Shown piece by piece: positions 61,871 to 64,000 of a DNA stretch of 64,000 nt; positions within the stretch are counted from its first letter, which is position 1; each line of letters opens with the position of its first letter. The notes under the pieces were generated by a model. It was given only the letters and a program-made list of their open reading frames with translations. It did no database searches and was not told the DNA's origin. The translations under genes were made by a program, and so were the position numbers. The stretch is taken from positions 77,129,403 through 77,193,402 of the forward strand of contig NC_134419.1 in the NCBI RefSeq assembly GCF_030867145.1. The letters are read 5' to 3'. The DNA comes from Opisthocomus hoazin (taxonomy: Eukaryota > Chordata > Aves > Opisthocomiformes > Opisthocomidae).

Positions 61871-64000
61871 CTGCAACAAAAGATGCGGAGTTAACGTCTA
61901 TCAAGAGCCAGCTTTACTGCAATGTGTTGTGTACATGGGGCAGGACATTGCTGCCTGGCCTGGGCTTCTGACTGCGGTGCAGGCGAAGTGGATAAACTAT
62001 GAATTAAAGACTAATAAACTCTCGTTTCTTCCAGCCTGACGCTTGAATTTTGGCCTGTTTTAAAGTTATTTCTTTAACGTTGGGGAAAAATTGGTCAAAA
62101 TATAACACTGTAGGTCCCTTCCAACTGAACTATTCTATTCTAGTCAGGTATGTCTAAGCAGACAGCGGCCGAGGGGTGGGAAGAAAAGGGACAGAAATGC
62201 CTGGATTGTGGTTTGGTGAAGTGCAAACTTTTACATATTCTGTCCCTCAAACATAAGCAGTAACCCTAGCTCCTTTAGTACCAGATTTTGAGGGTTTCGT
62301 TGTGCTTTAGTACTGGGCAAACAGTCTGAAATCTGGACTACTGTGGTCCAGCCCAGACAGCTGTCGAGTTGAGTCTGGAGGCAAGCGAGGAGCTGAAGGA
62401 AAGCCTTCGGCAGCAGCGCTGAGTGCTCTCGGAGGGATGCTCTGCTTAGCAAGGGGCCACAGCCTGCCGTACTTGTTCCAGTTTTCAGAGTGATTGAAGT
62501 CCCTTGCTGGGACCTCAGTGAGGCACAATAGCGAGACAAACCCTGGCTAGATGACTTGCAGCTGAAAGCAAGCCTTCTTTTTAGGACGAGGTAAGCAGCA
62601 GCTCTGATCGTTGTGGAGACGCGATACGATCATTGCCTGGAGGAGAGGCTGTTGGAACTCTCCAGCACTGCTGACCGAAAAATGCACACTCCCGCAGCAG
62701 GAGAAACATCTTTAATCTTTGCTCTGGTAACCTTTCATCGCTATCTGAGTCTTCTCCTGACTGATTGTCAGCCAGCTGGCTCCCCTCTCCTGGTCCGAGC
62801 TCATGCGGGTGCAGGGGAAGAGAGTCGGCAGCGCTGATGGAACAAACTGCGCGTGGGGCTGGACGGGGCATGGAGCGCTACGCTCTGTAACTCTTCGTAC
62901 TGCCAAATGGTAAATCCCTCGCCACCTCTAAAAGATTAATAAAATTAATGCGCTACGGTTACGCAAGTTTAATGAATTAACATCTCTACCTAACAATTAA
63001 ATATTTAAGGCTTCTTTGTAAGAAAAATACAGTGTGTCAAACACATAGGTTTATTCTAAGTCAGCTGGGTAAAATCAGTTACTAAATACTAATGAGACCA
63101 TGTGCCTTGTTTGACTAAGATGAAAGTATTTTATTGAGCTAATCCTTCTGTAATTTGATTTGGAGATGTGCAAACTACTCAGCTCATAACCCACACCACC
63201 CAATCAAGTGTTCATATTTAAATCCAAGTGTCAGCGATAGAAAATTAGGTCCTCTAGCGATTTCCATTTTCGTTTATTATCAATATTATGGAATGTAACA
63301 CTGTCTTTAGAGAAAAATGGTGAAACTACCACACTATATTCAACTATTGTTAAAACAATTTTCTGTTAAATTGAAGTGTTGGCTTCTAAAACACGAAACG
63401 CAAGTATTATCACAGATGTCCTATATTTTTTTCTCCAGTTTGTGTTGTCTGTGTAGCGTGTTAAGACATTTTGTAGCTCCCTAGACTCTTAGCTTTCAGG
63501 TAAGCTGAAAAAGGACTGTAACGCTTCAGCACAAATCTTAAAAGAAAACATTCAACACACAAATAATCTCACTTGTTCAGTGCTTGAGCATGGTTTCTCT
63601 GCTGTCTTACTGGCTGGTAGGAATTTAAAAATAGAGACCTGTTAACACTGAAATCGTGACGAAATGCTTTGTCATGGAAACGATCACGACGTCATAAATC
63701 CAGTATTGCAATTCACTGCAGGATCTGGCATGTAGAGAATGCAATCCATTTTGGTCCTGAACAGTATTACTCATATGAAAACATGCAGATCATTCTCCAG
63801 CAAGTTTTAGCTTATGTATGTACGTGAGTAGACTGCTTGTCCTGCCCCTTGCTCAGACATAAATCAGAAACATCTCTATGGAAGTCACTAACGTTACAGT
63901 ACTCTGGAGAAAAATTGGCATGTGATGATTATCAAATCCTATAAAATTCACAACGTGTAGAAATAATTCTTTCTGAGGTTGGCCAAAGGTGAACTAAGAT
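61871..64000 (-). other. ADAM12: ADAM12 intron, cut by the window edge
   Basis: No upstream ADAM12 exon (EGF-like or cysteine-rich) was recognised. The span holds a short CR1-like tail at about 62110-62142 and a GC-richer patch at about 62.3-62.87 kb with a 96-codon minus-strand open frame of unknown meaning. Confidence 0.7.
62108..62142 (+). repeat. CR1 3' tail fragment
   Basis: The stretch TGTAGGTCCCTTCCAACTGA followed by ACTATTCTATTCTA matches the last bases and short terminal repeat of a sense-oriented CR1 element. The body of the element is too diverged or too truncated to see. Confidence 0.55.

Overview
This is a bird nuclear genome window. Several CR1 LINE copies carry the usual avian 3' tail, an avian-type LTR repeat is present, genes have short exons in long AT-rich introns, and the gene order matches the amniote DHX32-FANK1-ADAM12 segment (human 10q26.2, as I remember it). 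The species cannot be fixed from the sequence. All exons below were placed by reading splice junctions and comparing with remembered human proteins; no alignment was run.

Left part (about 4.8-15.4 kb, minus strand): six consecutive coding exons of DHX32, a DEAH-family helicase-like protein. They run from the start codon at 15363 to a donor at 4855 and join in phase over about 447 codons, roughly the first 60% of the protein. The remaining exons are not visible in the leftmost 4.8 kb and probably lie beyond the edge. A CpG-rich patch at about 15.75-15.95 kb sits just upstream. In human the DHX32 and FANK1 promoters lie head to head, and this patch is the likely equivalent.

Middle part (about 16-43.3 kb, plus strand): the position where FANK1 (fibronectin type III plus ankyrin repeats, testis-enriched in mammals) is expected. 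Four exon relics in the right order and strand can be recognised at 27.49, 29.23, 37.62 and 43.12 kb. The first three carry clear lesions: two in-frame stops, a 1-base insertion plus an apparently lost splice donor, and a 1-base deletion. The fourth is degenerate at its start. The ankyrin exons expected between them were not found. The best reading is a unitary FANK1 pseudogene at its orthologous site. It is the most interesting result of the window. CR1 copies lie at 31.7, 36.5 and 39.6 kb in or beside this remnant.

Right part (about 43.3-64 kb): intergenic DNA with a CR1 (45.6-46.4 kb), an unassigned 211-codon open frame (49.0-49.7 kb) and an LTR-type repeat (50.1-51.25 kb). It is followed by five 3'-terminal coding exons of ADAM12 on the minus strand: the transmembrane exon (61.8 kb), three cytoplasmic-tail exons, and the terminal exon with its stop codon at 52588. 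They encode a transmembrane segment and an SH3-ligand-rich tail of about 180 residues. The rest of ADAM12 lies to the right. A fourth large CR1 sits in an ADAM12 intron at 59.06-59.63 kb.

No tRNA, rRNA, CRISPR or prokaryote-type element was seen.
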